Part shown: piece by piece, positions 42,587-50,343 of the stretch
How the letters are laid out: every line of letters starts with the position of its first letter
Numbering within the stretch: the first letter of the stretch is position 1
From: a virus
Length of the DNA: 64,000 nucleotides
Reading direction: 5' to 3' (one strand)
IMG/VR virus record: IMGVR_UViG_3300009158_000035
Span: 103,755-167,754 of that record
Position numbers and translations under genes: made by a program
The notes under the pieces: generated by a model
The model's input: only the letters and a program-made list of their open reading frames with translations
Told to the model about the DNA's origin: nothing
The model's database searches: none

Positions 42587-42769
42587 ATGAAAGACGACAT
42601 CATAATACCTGTAATTCTTATAGTAGCGTGTATCGTGTTTGTTATTATTGGTGTAGGTATCGGTGCATCCAATGAAAGGCGAGATGCAGTAAAGGCAGGA
42701 GTGGCTTATTACACTAGCTACCCTTCTGGCTGCCCTAAGTTTAAATATATCACCGAACACAATGAGTAA
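42587..42769 (+). CDS. Small membrane protein with RDAVKAG motif
   Basis: A 60-residue protein: span IIPVILIVACIVFVIIGVGI (5-24), then RRDAVKAGVAYYTSYPSGCP. Same architecture as the 39981 product. Overlaps the next gene by eight bases. Confidence 0.65.
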   Translation: MKDDIIIPVILIVACIVFVIIGVGIGASNERRDAVKAGVAYYTSYPSGCPKFKYITEHNE

Positions 42770-42983
42770 GAAAACATACTATCTAGCCAGATTGTCTGAC
42801 ACAGTAGACAGTTGGGACTATAGTGACGACTATAGTAGACCTGTAAGGTTTGCTTCGAAGGCGGCAGCCGAAATGAAGATCAAAGCTATCTTCAAGCAGA
42901 CTTCTAATATCGCCTCAGCCGCTGTTGTTAAGATCACAGAAGAAGCTGTAACTAGACTGGAGAACGAATATGCAATTCAATAG
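42762..42983 (+). CDS. Hypothetical protein
   Basis: A 73-residue protein: KKTYYLARLSDTVDSWDYSD, then VRFASKAAAEMKIKAI and a VVKITEEA strand. A strand-helix-strand layout shared with many phage small proteins; role unknown. Confidence 0.55.
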   Translation: MSKKTYYLARLSDTVDSWDYSDDYSRPVRFASKAAAEMKIKAIFKQTSNIASAAVVKITEEAVTRLENEYAIQ

Positions 42984-43242
42984 AACCAAGCTCGATACTC
43001 TGGTTCGAGAGAAGATCAAAGAGGTAAATGATGAGGCAGGCTATCGAGAGTATCTGGAGGTACCAGAGATGGTAGAGATAGTTGCCTCAATTATCGAACA
43101 AAGTATACAGGTTATGCTAGATAGTGACGCCGAGCTTATACACAGTCTACGAGAGCATATAGAGACTCTTGAAAATGAGCTAGAGGAACTCAGTATGCTT
43201 CATGAGAACAATTCAAACCCAACACACAAAGATGGACGTTGA
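42970..43242 (+). CDS. Hypothetical coiled-coil protein
   Basis: A 90-residue, nearly all-helical protein with a heptad-like C-terminal half (LREHIETLENELEELSML). Overlaps both neighbours. Confidence 0.5.
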   Translation: MQFNRTKLDTLVREKIKEVNDEAGYREYLEVPEMVEIVASIIEQSIQVMLDSDAELIHSLREHIETLENELEELSMLHENNSNPTHKDGR

Positions 43243-43483
43243 AATCAAACAGACAGACAAAGACGCTATTCTGTGTCTCACCAAAGAGATAGAAGAGCTT
43301 CAGGCTAAACTAGCTGCCTGGGAAAAGTGTGCAGACGATCTTGTAGACTATGCTCATGAATTTTTAGCACACCTAAGTACATGGGGCAAGGGATACAACA
43401 GATACGACAAAGAGATTATGCGTGCAGAGGATGCTATCGAAGCACATCACAAACTTAAAAATGCAAAGAAATCTGATGAGTGA
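43232..43483 (+). CDS. Hypothetical coiled-coil protein
   Basis: An 83-residue helical protein from ATG 43232: LTKEIEELQAKLAAWEKCAD then YAHEFLAHLSTWGKGY. Similar in style to its neighbours; an overlap of 11 bases with the preceding gene. Confidence 0.5.
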   Translation: MDVEIKQTDKDAILCLTKEIEELQAKLAAWEKCADDLVDYAHEFLAHLSTWGKGYNRYDKEIMRAEDAIEAHHKLKNAKKSDE

Positions 43484-43808
43484 GCTAGAAGAAGGGATAG
43501 CAGCATTGAGGATACAAGCCCTTGAAGAAAAGATCGCTAGAATGCTGAAAGAGTTTGCAGAGGTCGACCAGATTCTAGGCAAGGCTCTAGGCTACCCCTT
43601 GTTTAAAGACGATCAGGCTAACTTCCCAGGAGCAACAGAAGAGGATGGGGTTTGTGTAGGTGAGCATGTCACCGTCACACTAGCAATGGAAGCGGCAGAA
43701 CTGATAGCCAAGCTAAAGAAGAGGCATCCTACTACCGAAGAAGCAGTCGCGCAATATCATTGGCTGAAAGCGAATAGTAAAAGAAATAAAAATAATGATA
43801 AGGAATAA
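43476..43808 (+). CDS. Hypothetical helical protein
   Basis: A 110-residue protein from ATG 43476, which gives the usual eight-base overlap. Contains LGKALGYPLFKDDQANFPGA and CVGEHVTVTLAMEAAELI. The pattern of a 'LGYP.' turn, 'G..VTV..LA..AA' and a KN-rich tail is seen in other phages. Function unknown. Confidence 0.55.
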   Translation: MSELEEGIAALRIQALEEKIARMLKEFAEVDQILGKALGYPLFKDDQANFPGATEEDGVCVGEHVTVTLAMEAAELIAKLKKRHPTTEEAVAQYHWLKANSKRNKNNDKE

Positions 43809-44709
43809 AGGCGTATGCTGCATAGTCCTGTCTCTAGAAGATCAGGATCCACTCTGTAAGTTTAAAACAATCACATATAAGCGATTCAGTTCTCTTCCTA
43901 GAGAAGAAGCGTTGTTCAAGCTGGGGGAAATCATTCTACATAATCTATGGGTGACAAAGGCAGCTATCGACTATTGTGGGCAGCACAACCACTGCTACAG
44001 GCTAAGCAGCAGTGTCTTTCCCCTGATTACCTATGATAAGGCTAATCTAGACCTGTATTGTTTACCTCAGCACAAGGAGCTACTACTAGCCTTGGATGCG
44101 GTTGCAGAGAAAAGAGAGAAGACAGGTGTACGACTGAGTACACACCCTGATCAGTTCAATGTACTGGCTAGTGAGAACGAAGAGGCGGTAGAACGCACAA
44201 TTCGTGAGCTGAATTTCCAGGGCTGGTTTATGACCAGGATCGGCTGTCCTCATAACTACGAGGCGCCTATAAACATTCATGTTAATAGAAGCGCCAGTTC
44301 TGATGACGCTCGTAAGGAAGTCAGAGATTTGTTCTACAAAAACTATGATAAACTATCTACAGATGTAAAATCCAGGCTTGTACTCGAAAACGACGACAAG
44401 CCGGCAGGCTGGACGGTATCCCAACTGTTCTATAATTTCAACCAGCCAAAGATTCCGATCACATTCGATTATCTCCATCACAAGTGCCACCCAGGTACAG
44501 GGGCATTTGCACAAGAAAGATATGCGTTATCGCTAGCCTACGAGTCATGGACACATGTACCCTTGTTTCACTATAGCGAGAGCATTCCTGAGGATAAGAA
44601 TCCTAGGAAGCATGCTGATTATGCAACTAAACTGCCCGATACATATGGGCTAACAGTAGACATCGACTTTGAATTCAAAATGAAGGAGAAGTCATTTGAG
44701 AACCTATGA
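43795..44709 (+). CDS. UV-damage endonuclease (UvdE/UvsE-like)
   Basis: A 304-residue TIM-barrel protein: RLSSSVFPL (~69, R.SS..FP), VRLSTHPDQFNVLAS (~113), NIHVNRSAS (~160), LVLENDDK (~200), ITFDYLHHKCH (~222) and LFHYSES (~256). These are the metal-binding His, Glu and Asp positions of UVDE enzymes, which nick 5' to UV photoproducts and other lesions in an ATP-independent pathway. Suggests selection for repair of UV-damaged phage DNA. Full length for the family. Confidence 0.85.
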   Translation: MIRNKGVCCIVLSLEDQDPLCKFKTITYKRFSSLPREEALFKLGEIILHNLWVTKAAIDYCGQHNHCYRLSSSVFPLITYDKANLDLYCLPQHKELLLALDAVAEKREKTGVRLSTHPDQFNVLASENEEAVERTIRELNFQGWFMTRIGCPHNYEAPINIHVNRSASSDDARKEVRDLFYKNYDKLSTDVKSRLVLENDDKPAGWTVSQLFYNFNQPKIPITFDYLHHKCHPGTGAFAQERYALSLAYESWTHVPLFHYSESIPEDKNPRKHADYATKLPDTYGLTVDIDFEFKMKEKSFENL

Positions 44710-44989
44710 AAAGACTATGAGAAACTGGATAGAAACATCATTTCAGGTACAGAGCAGGACCTGGTTAGATTGGGTACCTGAACCTAAATGGGGCCACTAT
44801 TCTCGCTGCTCTAGAAGCAAATACGTATTCAGTAGTGAGGTACCTGGAGCCGAGGCCGCAGCATATGCAAAGGCTATCGCAAAAATAGAGAAGTTCAAAA
44901 AATTTGATGAACTTCATACTGATGCAAAGTACAGATTGGAGTACAGAATTGTAAAAATAACCAAAACAACAACAGTAGAAACCGTATGA
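44696..44989 (+). CDS. Hypothetical protein, paralogue of the 6.4 kb gene
   Basis: A 97-residue protein (ATG 44717 would shorten it by seven residues). ETSFQVQSRTWLDWVPEP, KYVFSSE, an Ala-rich helix and EYRIVKITKTTTVE match in order the product of 6386. It overlaps the UV endonuclease by 14 bases. Confidence 0.65.
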   Translation: MRTYEKTMRNWIETSFQVQSRTWLDWVPEPKWGHYSRCSRSKYVFSSEVPGAEAAAYAKAIAKIEKFKKFDELHTDAKYRLEYRIVKITKTTTVETV

Positions 44990-45378
44990 AAAAATTATAC
45001 GTATTACGTGCAAAAACATTAGTGTGGGCCCATAGCGAACAGCTCGCGTTGAACGCCATGACTACGATCGATAGAAATGATATGTGGTTAGTTGACAACA
45101 CCGCAGGTATCAAGGAAATAAAAAAAGATGATGACGTGCCTGAGGGCTGGGATTGGGATACGTGTCCTGTGGACAGTGATAGGGCGCTGCATGTCGATTT
45201 CTGGGCATTGAATAGTGTGCGGCAAATCATGAGTAAGCAGAATCAAGCCGAAGCGTCCAGTATTGTACAGGGTTTACCTACAAGTAATCTGCAAGACAGA
45301 CTTAAAAATATTGAGCAAAGCATTGAAGAATTGAACGCTACTGTAAATAAACTTATAAGATCAAAATTATATGCATAA
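44986..45378 (+). CDS. Hypothetical protein, related to the 45.8 kb gene
   Basis: A 130-residue protein. The first 65 residues (KKLYVLRAKTLVWAHSEQLA ... DVPEGWDWDTCPVDS) parallel the 45774 product, which has strand, helix and DLPAGWAPRCLPW. The C-terminal half is a coiled coil (LQDRLKNIEQSIEELNATVN). The GW...P ending is shared by a widespread phage family of unknown function. Confidence 0.6.
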   Translation: MKKLYVLRAKTLVWAHSEQLALNAMTTIDRNDMWLVDNTAGIKEIKKDDDVPEGWDWDTCPVDSDRALHVDFWALNSVRQIMSKQNQAEASSIVQGLPTSNLQDRLKNIEQSIEELNATVNKLIRSKLYA

Positions 45379-45787
45379 GATATTCAGTCGGGATCCTATA
45401 TGCTCAAAATTAAACGAAGCAGAGCGCACTAAACTTGAAGATAGTAGGCGTGCGTTCATAGCTGAACACGATATAGTCTCAGAAAACAGTAACGCTTCGT
45501 ATCTGTGTACATTGAGAAATATCGGAGGACACGGAAGGCTTGATCATTTGCGGTTGTATAAATCTTGGTTTGGAGAAGTAACACTTGTATGCAGCAACTA
45601 CGACTGCAACCCTCCAGCTATTCTAGGTATGCAACCCATTGACCAGATATATCATCCTGGAGCCACATCGTACGCCAGGAAGTTCAATAACTCTCAAACT
45701 CTTCGAGGATTTATATCGGCACTAAGTACACTAAGCAATTACGGCGAACTTGAAAGAATTAACCAACTGATAAATGCAAAACGATAA
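45371..45787 (+). CDS. Hypothetical protein
   Basis: Unrecognised 138-residue protein: helical start (LNEAERTKLEDSRRAFIAEH), centre with CSNYDCNPPAILGM, and a helical end. The Cys pair may bind metal. Overlaps both neighbours. Confidence 0.55.
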   Translation: MHKIFSRDPICSKLNEAERTKLEDSRRAFIAEHDIVSENSNASYLCTLRNIGGHGRLDHLRLYKSWFGEVTLVCSNYDCNPPAILGMQPIDQIYHPGATSYARKFNNSQTLRGFISALSTLSNYGELERINQLINAKR

Positions 45788-46055
45788 ACCAAAACTATTT
45801 AAAGCAACCGTAGAATACACTTTCGTATTCGCAGCTAAAGATAGCAAAGATGCTGAGGCAAGCGTCAAAGATATCATGGGTACTCATGGAGGAGAAATCA
45901 TTATGGATGGGTTTGAGCATCACCATATAGACCCTATAAATGATGAGGGCGACCTTCCAGCCGGCTGGGCACCTAGATGTCTTCCTTGGACAAAATACAC
46001 ATATTTGAACATGCCTGAAGAACTGGTGAACAAAACAATTAAAGATCTACTGTAA
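45774..46055 (+). CDS. Hypothetical protein, related to the 45.0 kb gene
   Basis: A 93-residue protein: KLFKATVEYTFVFAAKDSKD (6-25), a helix and DLPAGWAPRCLPWTKY. Shares the strand-helix and P.GW...C.P layout with the product at 44986, lacking its coiled coil. Confidence 0.6.
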   Translation: MQNDKPKLFKATVEYTFVFAAKDSKDAEASVKDIMGTHGGEIIMDGFEHHHIDPINDEGDLPAGWAPRCLPWTKYTYLNMPEELVNKTIKDLL

Positions 46056-46059
46056 TAAT

Positions 46060-46311
46060 ATGCTGACCACTGAACAAAAAGAAAAAATTCTAAAAGCTAG
46101 AGGAATCGTACTTGAGCTGCAAAATAACTGCGATAATGTGTTTTTGCAACTGGTGAAAGAGTTGGAGCTTTCAGGATATCTGAAGCAGGTCGAGACAGAT
46201 CTATCGTCTAGTCCTGTAGACTATCTGTTCGACATCGTGTTCAATACTGATGAAGATACAGAACTGGAAGCATTTTTTGAAAGGTTTGAGCGCAGCATCA
46301 ACGAAAAATAA
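46060..46311 (+). CDS. Hypothetical protein
   Basis: Unrecognised 83-residue protein, helical, with an acidic C-terminal half (NTDEDTELEAFFERFE). Confidence 0.5.
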   Translation: MLTTEQKEKILKARGIVLELQNNCDNVFLQLVKELELSGYLKQVETDLSSSPVDYLFDIVFNTDEDTELEAFFERFERSINEK

Positions 46312-46313
46312 CC

Positions 46314-46931
46314 ATGGGAATGTACGACCATATCACATGCAGTGCACCTCTTCCTCTACCTGACGATGCGGTAGGCTTATCCTCGGACTGGAAAGAAGAG
46401 GTGTTTCAGACCAAAAGTCTAGATAACTGTCTAGGTTCGTATCGAATCTCAGCAGACGGCTTACTTATAGAGGAGTGCGTGGAGCGCGAGTATGTGGAGT
46501 TTACTGATGAGGAAAAACAAGAATTGAAGAAAGATAAGCGCAAGCTTTTTCTAAGCTTCGGGTTAAAGGATATAGTCATTAAAAACAGATATAACAAGCT
46601 GGTGAGCCATCACGGTGTAATCAACTTCTATCACGTTCTTCCCTTCTCTGAAGAGGAGGACTACTGGCTGGAATTTGATGCGTACTTCATATATGGTACG
46701 CTCGATAAAATAAAACTGAACAATGCGGAAAAACATAAGGCTCACAGACTACACACAGCCGAGTGGGAAGCTAGAAGACAGCGAGAAAGTATAAAACCAT
46801 GGCCTACACTGAAACGTAAATTGATACCTTTAGGGTGGGGATGGGGCTGGCGAAAAGTTGCCGGACTATGTCGCATTGTTTCAGAAAAAACGTCAAAACT
46901 ACAGAACCTGATATATAGAAACTTACTGTAG
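46314..46931 (+). CDS. Conserved phage protein (MGMYD family)
   Basis: A 205-residue protein starting MGMYDHITCSAPLPLPDD with VFQTKSLDNCLGSYRISADG. The MGMYD.I....PLP.......FQTK.L...L..Y.I..DG.L pattern is frequent in phages and some bacteria, function unknown. The C-terminal third is basic and includes a Trp/Gly-rich GWGWGWRK stretch. Confidence 0.7.
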   Translation: MGMYDHITCSAPLPLPDDAVGLSSDWKEEVFQTKSLDNCLGSYRISADGLLIEECVEREYVEFTDEEKQELKKDKRKLFLSFGLKDIVIKNRYNKLVSHHGVINFYHVLPFSEEEDYWLEFDAYFIYGTLDKIKLNNAEKHKAHRLHTAEWEARRQRESIKPWPTLKRKLIPLGWGWGWRKVAGLCRIVSEKTSKLQNLIYRNLL

Positions 46932-46967
46932 TAAACATTAAACAACCAGTAGATAAACAACAAGAAA

Positions 46968-47417
46968 ATGACAAAAGTTCAGATTGGTATTTGTATTGCG
47001 GTAGCTAGACATTTCAATACTACTAAAGCTGCAATTAAAGCAGTAGCTGAAGAGTACTTCAAGGAGCTAGGCTCAAATCATCCTGTGCTTGCGCTGGACC
47101 TATCTCAGCAGCTGGGAGTATCGTTGAAAATCATGTGCTCTAAAAATACTATAGGGCTAAAGCACATGTTCTTTATGCCGCAGCTAAAGAAACAGGCGTT
47201 GTATGCTGATATATTGAACGCCTTCGTTAACTCTCCGGCGGAAGTGCTGGCGTTCTATTCTGGGAACGCACTGATAGCGGTGCATGAAGCACAAAGCTAT
47301 AATGGGGTAGGGGGAATTCTTGTAAAAGGAGGAGGTGAAAGTTATGTCTGCGAACCTATGGCGCACTACCTTGAAGGAAGGTACCCGAAAGCTAACTACA
47401 ACGAATATGATTCCTAA
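46968..47417 (+). CDS. Hypothetical protein
   Basis: Unrecognised 149-residue protein after a 36-base A/C-rich leader. Helical first two thirds, C-terminal VGGILVKGGGESYVCEPMAH. Could be a small enzyme but no motif identifies it. Confidence 0.55.
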   Translation: MTKVQIGICIAVARHFNTTKAAIKAVAEEYFKELGSNHPVLALDLSQQLGVSLKIMCSKNTIGLKHMFFMPQLKKQALYADILNAFVNSPAEVLAFYSGNALIAVHEAQSYNGVGGILVKGGGESYVCEPMAHYLEGRYPKANYNEYDS

Positions 47418-47622
47418 TTTCTATGATAGTTCTCTTGTAATTACAATTATCTCAAAACACTGTAAAAATCAGGACGACCTCAGAAAAATAATTAGCGCCT
47501 GCGAATGCATGTGCGAGACGCTCGAAACAACTCCGACCATAGTCTCTGTCCCACTTACATCAAAACAATTACTTGCAAAAGCAGAAACGTATAACCTAGT
47601 AAATGATGGTATAATAGTGTGA
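47407..47622 (+). CDS. Hypothetical protein
   Basis: A 71-residue protein from ATG 47407 (11-base overlap): VITIISKHCKNQDDLRKIIS and a C-terminal VPLTSKQLLAKAETYNLV. Not recognised. A TATAAT box sits inside its last codons. Confidence 0.5.
   Translation: MIPNFYDSSLVITIISKHCKNQDDLRKIISACECMCETLETTPTIVSVPLTSKQLLAKAETYNLVNDGIIV
47610..47615 (+). promoter_or_regulatory. Possible -10 element TATAAT
   Basis: TATAAT within the last codons of the 47407 gene; a start near 47622 would serve the 47692 gene. No clear -35. Confidence 0.3.
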
Positions 47623-47702
47623 GTATCTATCTTATTGGTAGATCTACAGACACATACGTTTGTGTTTTACCTATAGATTGGAAAACTCGTTATGAAGACT
47701 AA
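47619..47702 (+). CDS. Possible 27-residue peptide (GTG start)
   Basis: A short ORF whose GTG overlaps the preceding stop and whose TAA overlaps the next gene, filling the gap exactly. Only this coupling supports it. Confidence 0.25.
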   Translation: MSIYLIGRSTDTYVCVLPIDWKTRYED

Positions 47703-47982
47703 AAAATACTTAATAGTTGTTACAGGTTTGATGGCTGTGCTGGGTGCAGCTAGTATGTGGTTGGAGGAGCTGTGTGCTGTGTATGTGTTTCTAAGTAGTC
47801 TGCTTCTTGTGCTTGTCACTATAGGTGGATTGACGGAATACAATTCACGACACATGCGCGATTTCAGAGAAGTCTACAGAGAGAAAGACTTGATGCGTAA
47901 GGAAAGAGAGCAGACCTTGCGCGACACAATAAATAGTTTAAAAGCACAACTTGGAGAAACCAAACATCCAGAAAAATGTTAG
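47692..47982 (+). CDS. Small membrane protein with cytoplasmic helix
   Basis: A 96-residue protein with two spans (YLIVVTGLMAVLGAASMW, 6-23, and VYVFLSSLLLVLVTIGG, 30-46) followed by a charged helix (REVYREKDLMRKEREQTL). Holin- or anchor-like by shape only. Confidence 0.55.
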   Translation: MKTKKYLIVVTGLMAVLGAASMWLEELCAVYVFLSSLLLVLVTIGGLTEYNSRHMRDFREVYREKDLMRKEREQTLRDTINSLKAQLGETKHPEKC

Positions 47983-48433
47983 TGATCCTCTACTGTTTCT
48001 AGCCCTGAGCAGTAATAAAGATCTATTTAAGGCAAGTATAGTATACGCGACGATATGCTCGTTGTTGCGTGAATGTATAGATAATGCAGACTTCTACACT
48101 GACTTGATACGATTTAACCTAGGAAGCAGAGAGTTCAAGGAAAAAGAGTATATCGATGTAGCTTTTCATGACCTACCTCCGGAAATTGATAAAGCTATAT
48201 TGAAAGTCTATGTGCGGTTAAAAGACTACACTAATGCTCAGATATACAAAATATTAAATCTGTATAGCAGCACCACAAACAGAGTGAGTCCTATCGAGAC
48301 GAAATGGGTGTACCATTATCGAACAATATACAAAACGAAAAAATACAAGCCTGCGAACAAGATCGATGAATCCATTCTATTGACTCCATTAAGCGATATT
48401 GAGCTTATAGAGTATAAAGCTATGTGCTTTTAA
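47951..48433 (+). CDS. Hypothetical protein with atypical start
   Basis: A 160-residue frame with no usable ATG: the only reasonable initiator is TTG 47951, which overlaps the membrane protein by 32 bases in another frame. Helical, basic in the last third (YRTIYKTKKYKPANK). Layout (about 150 residues, two helical halves) loosely recalls a sigma-like or small DNA-binding protein, but no motif is convincing. A terminator follows. Confidence 0.5.
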   Translation: MEKPNIQKNVSDPLLFLALSSNKDLFKASIVYATICSLLRECIDNADFYTDLIRFNLGSREFKEKEYIDVAFHDLPPEIDKAILKVYVRLKDYTNAQIYKILNLYSSTTNRVSPIETKWVYHYRTIYKTKKYKPANKIDESILLTPLSDIELIEYKAMCF

Positions 48434-48439
48434 AAAAAT

Positions 48440-48474
48440 AGGAAAAATCCTTTCGGGGGTTTTTCCTTTTTTTT
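48440..48474 (+). terminator. Intrinsic terminator
   Basis: AGGAAAAATCC / GGGTTTTTCCT hairpin (eleven pairs including a T-G) followed by TTTTTTT. Ends the long accessory operon. Confidence 0.85.
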
Positions 48475-48488
48475 AGCTACTAGGGTGC

Positions 48489-48494
48489 TATAAT
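48489..48494 (+). promoter_or_regulatory. -10 element TATAAT, leaderless arrangement
   Basis: TATAAT ends seven bases before ATG 48501, so the transcript would begin at or next to the start codon. Located directly behind a terminator. Confidence 0.5.
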
Positions 48495-48500
48495 TTATAC

Positions 48501-48788
48501 ATGGATAAACACGACGAAGAAGACCCAGGGTTCATGATCCCCAACAGTTTCATCACACAACTGGGTGAATATACTCGAGGGTATATGCTGCTAGTCTGTA
48601 ATGAAAAGGGTGAGCTTTATGCTCACGAATCGTATGATAATCCTGTAATTAAACTAGGACTCATCAACTTCGGAGATATGCATATCACAGCAGCGCTAAA
48701 GCATATGCATAATATGGCACTTAAAGAAGAAGAAACGATCGAGGGGTTTGACGACGAGAGTGACGAAAACGACGATGATGGGGATTAG
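48501..48788 (+). CDS. Hypothetical acidic protein
   Basis: Unrecognised 95-residue protein: beta-rich first half (YTRGYMLLVCNEKGELYAHE), a helix with several His/Met and a strongly acidic end (DDESDENDDDGD). Transcribed alone from a near-leaderless promoter and convergent with the lysis operon. Confidence 0.6.
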   Translation: MDKHDEEDPGFMIPNSFITQLGEYTRGYMLLVCNEKGELYAHESYDNPVIKLGLINFGDMHITAALKHMHNMALKEEETIEGFDDESDENDDDGD

Positions 48789-49387
48789 CTACAGCTTTCT
48801 ACCAGCTTAGCTTCCCTTTCTCTTCGCCCTACAAGTCCGCTAGTTTTATCCCATAAACGCTTCATGCTGCGTAATTGCGCTGCAATCTCCTTATAATTCT
48901 TGGCGGCTACCAGCCCTTTGATCTCCAACATTTCTTTTCTGGAAGGTCCAGCCATCGACATACCTCTGTTGAACACTAGGGAAACTAGGGCTGTCTGGGT
49001 AGCTTCTCCAAGGTTTTCTACACCAGGAAACGCTGTCAATGTGTATCTTGTGAATTTAGGTAGGATGTGTGCTTGGAATGTCTGTAGTGCCTCTTCCCAT
49101 GTAAAGGTTATTTTGTTTAAATACTTCTTAACATAGGCTTCAGCAATCACACCTTTTTTGCTGCGTCCACCCTGTATCAACTCAAGCTCTTCAGAGCTGG
49201 TAAGTGGCTTAAAATACAGATCAACCTCCTGTAGCGAATAGTAGCCTATATCAATGCCTACCATTGCCGTAGCTCCGCTAGCGCCTCCCGGCCAGATAAA
49301 AGTGCTCTTGTAGACCTTTTCGTAATAGCCTTTGCCGCCTGTCTCTTCCTCAACAATGAAGTCTACTCCTTTTTTACTTAGTTCCAT
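48785..49387 (-). CDS. Endolysin, GH24 lysozyme-like
   Basis: A 200-residue protein with an N-terminal catalytic Glu stretch FIVEEETGG (10-18), VGIDIGYY (43-50), corresponding to the T.G.GH/D.GY strand of GH24 muramidases, and ALVSLVFNRG (~132), matching the ALVSF.FN.G helix. It should cleave the glycan of peptidoglycan. No signal peptide, so it depends on the adjacent holin candidates. Convergent with the 48501 gene, overlapping it by four bases. Confidence 0.75.
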   Translation of the reverse strand: MELSKKGVDFIVEEETGGKGYYEKVYKSTFIWPGGASGATAMVGIDIGYYSLQEVDLYFKPLTSSEELELIQGGRSKKGVIAEAYVKKYLNKITFTWEEALQTFQAHILPKFTRYTLTAFPGVENLGEATQTALVSLVFNRGMSMAGPSRKEMLEIKGLVAAKNYKEIAAQLRSMKRLWDKTSGLVGRREREAKLVESCS

Positions 49388-49817
49388 GTGAGTCTTCCTC
49401 CAATACGTAATCGTGTTCTTTTTCGTTACCTACAACTCTTTGTGTGTTGTCTATAATGTCGATTTTACCTTCAACTGTAGCGTTACTAGAGCTGTTGTAT
49501 TTCAAGTCCACTACGGCCTGACCACCTAAATATACAGCCATAATAGTGGCGAAAACCTCTATAGTTTTTGTGAAGATGACCGAATATGATGCTACGAGCT
49601 CAGGATACTTATGTAGTGCGAAAAGTACAGCCACACTGGAAAAATAGAAAATACCCAGCACAATAAATCCTGAGAAGGCTAGAAAGAACTTTTTAGAAGA
49701 TAGATGGTTCACTTTCTCCATATCTTCTTTTTGATTAGGTGGCGTACCTGGAGGGGCTGTACCTGTCTGTAAGAAGGAAGCTGCTGTTTTTGTTATGTTT
49801 GATATCAGGTTGATCAT
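49374..49817 (-). CDS. Holin-like membrane protein
   Basis: A 147-residue protein with two strong spans (FLAFSGFIVLGIFYFSSVAVLF, about 45-67, and FATIMAVYLGGQAVV, about 90-105), a polar N-terminus and a charged C-terminus. Its end overlaps the endolysin start by 14 bases. Position and topology suit a holin or holin-like protein; no family was recognised. Confidence 0.6.
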   Translation of the reverse strand: MINLISNITKTAASFLQTGTAPPGTPPNQKEDMEKVNHLSSKKFFLAFSGFIVLGIFYFSSVAVLFALHKYPELVASYSVIFTKTIEVFATIMAVYLGGQAVVDLKYNSSSNATVEGKIDIIDNTQRVVGNEKEHDYVLEEDSHGTK

Positions 49818-49818
49818 A

Positions 49819-50340
49819 TTAGAAGAACATTTTGACCAGTAGATAGCCTATACCGAAAGCTGCGACAGGGCCAATGTACTGCAACAGTGCGCCCCAAGGA
49901 CCAAGCGCAGGCTGGGCGAATAGAACTATTCGTGAACCGAAATACTGATACAGTCCAAACAATAGTGTTCCTGCCAAATAACCCATGATCTGTTTCAACC
50001 TATAATATTTACGAAGCGTTTCCTCGGTATGTTTCTTTTCGCTAGCTAATGCTTCGGAGGCTTGTGCTGCCTGCAGTTCTAGGTTACCTGCTTCTTCATA
50101 ATACTGCAGTTTGGCAGATTCTTGCGACGTACCCCATTCTTCCATGTTTTTGAGTGCAGCCTCAAGAGAGGCTTTGTCTGCTTTTAGCTGTACAATATCT
50201 TTAGATGCGTTGCTTATCTCTTCCTGTAAGCCCGCTATTTCAACCTGCAGCTTTTGTTTGAGTGTTGTGTTCAGCTCTGTATTACATAACCCAGAGGAAA
50301 CAAACAAAAATAGTATTAAAAAGCTTTTCTGTAGGTTCAT
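49819..50340 (-). CDS. Membrane protein with periplasmic coiled coil (inner spanin or holin candidate)
   Basis: A 173-residue protein: N-terminal hydrophobic signal (SFLILFLFVSSGLC, 6-19), a long coiled coil (about 25-110) and two C-terminal spans (LAGTLLFGLYQYFG, ALLQYIGPVAAFGIGYLLV). A possible lipobox-like SSGLC lies at the end of the signal. The coiled coil resembles an inner spanin, but classical ones lack the C-terminal spans. Confidence 0.5.
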   Translation of the reverse strand: MNLQKSFLILFLFVSSGLCNTELNTTLKQKLQVEIAGLQEEISNASKDIVQLKADKASLEAALKNMEEWGTSQESAKLQYYEEAGNLELQAAQASEALASEKKHTEETLRKYYRLKQIMGYLAGTLLFGLYQYFGSRIVLFAQPALGPWGALLQYIGPVAAFGIGYLLVKMFF

Positions 50341-50343
50341 AAC

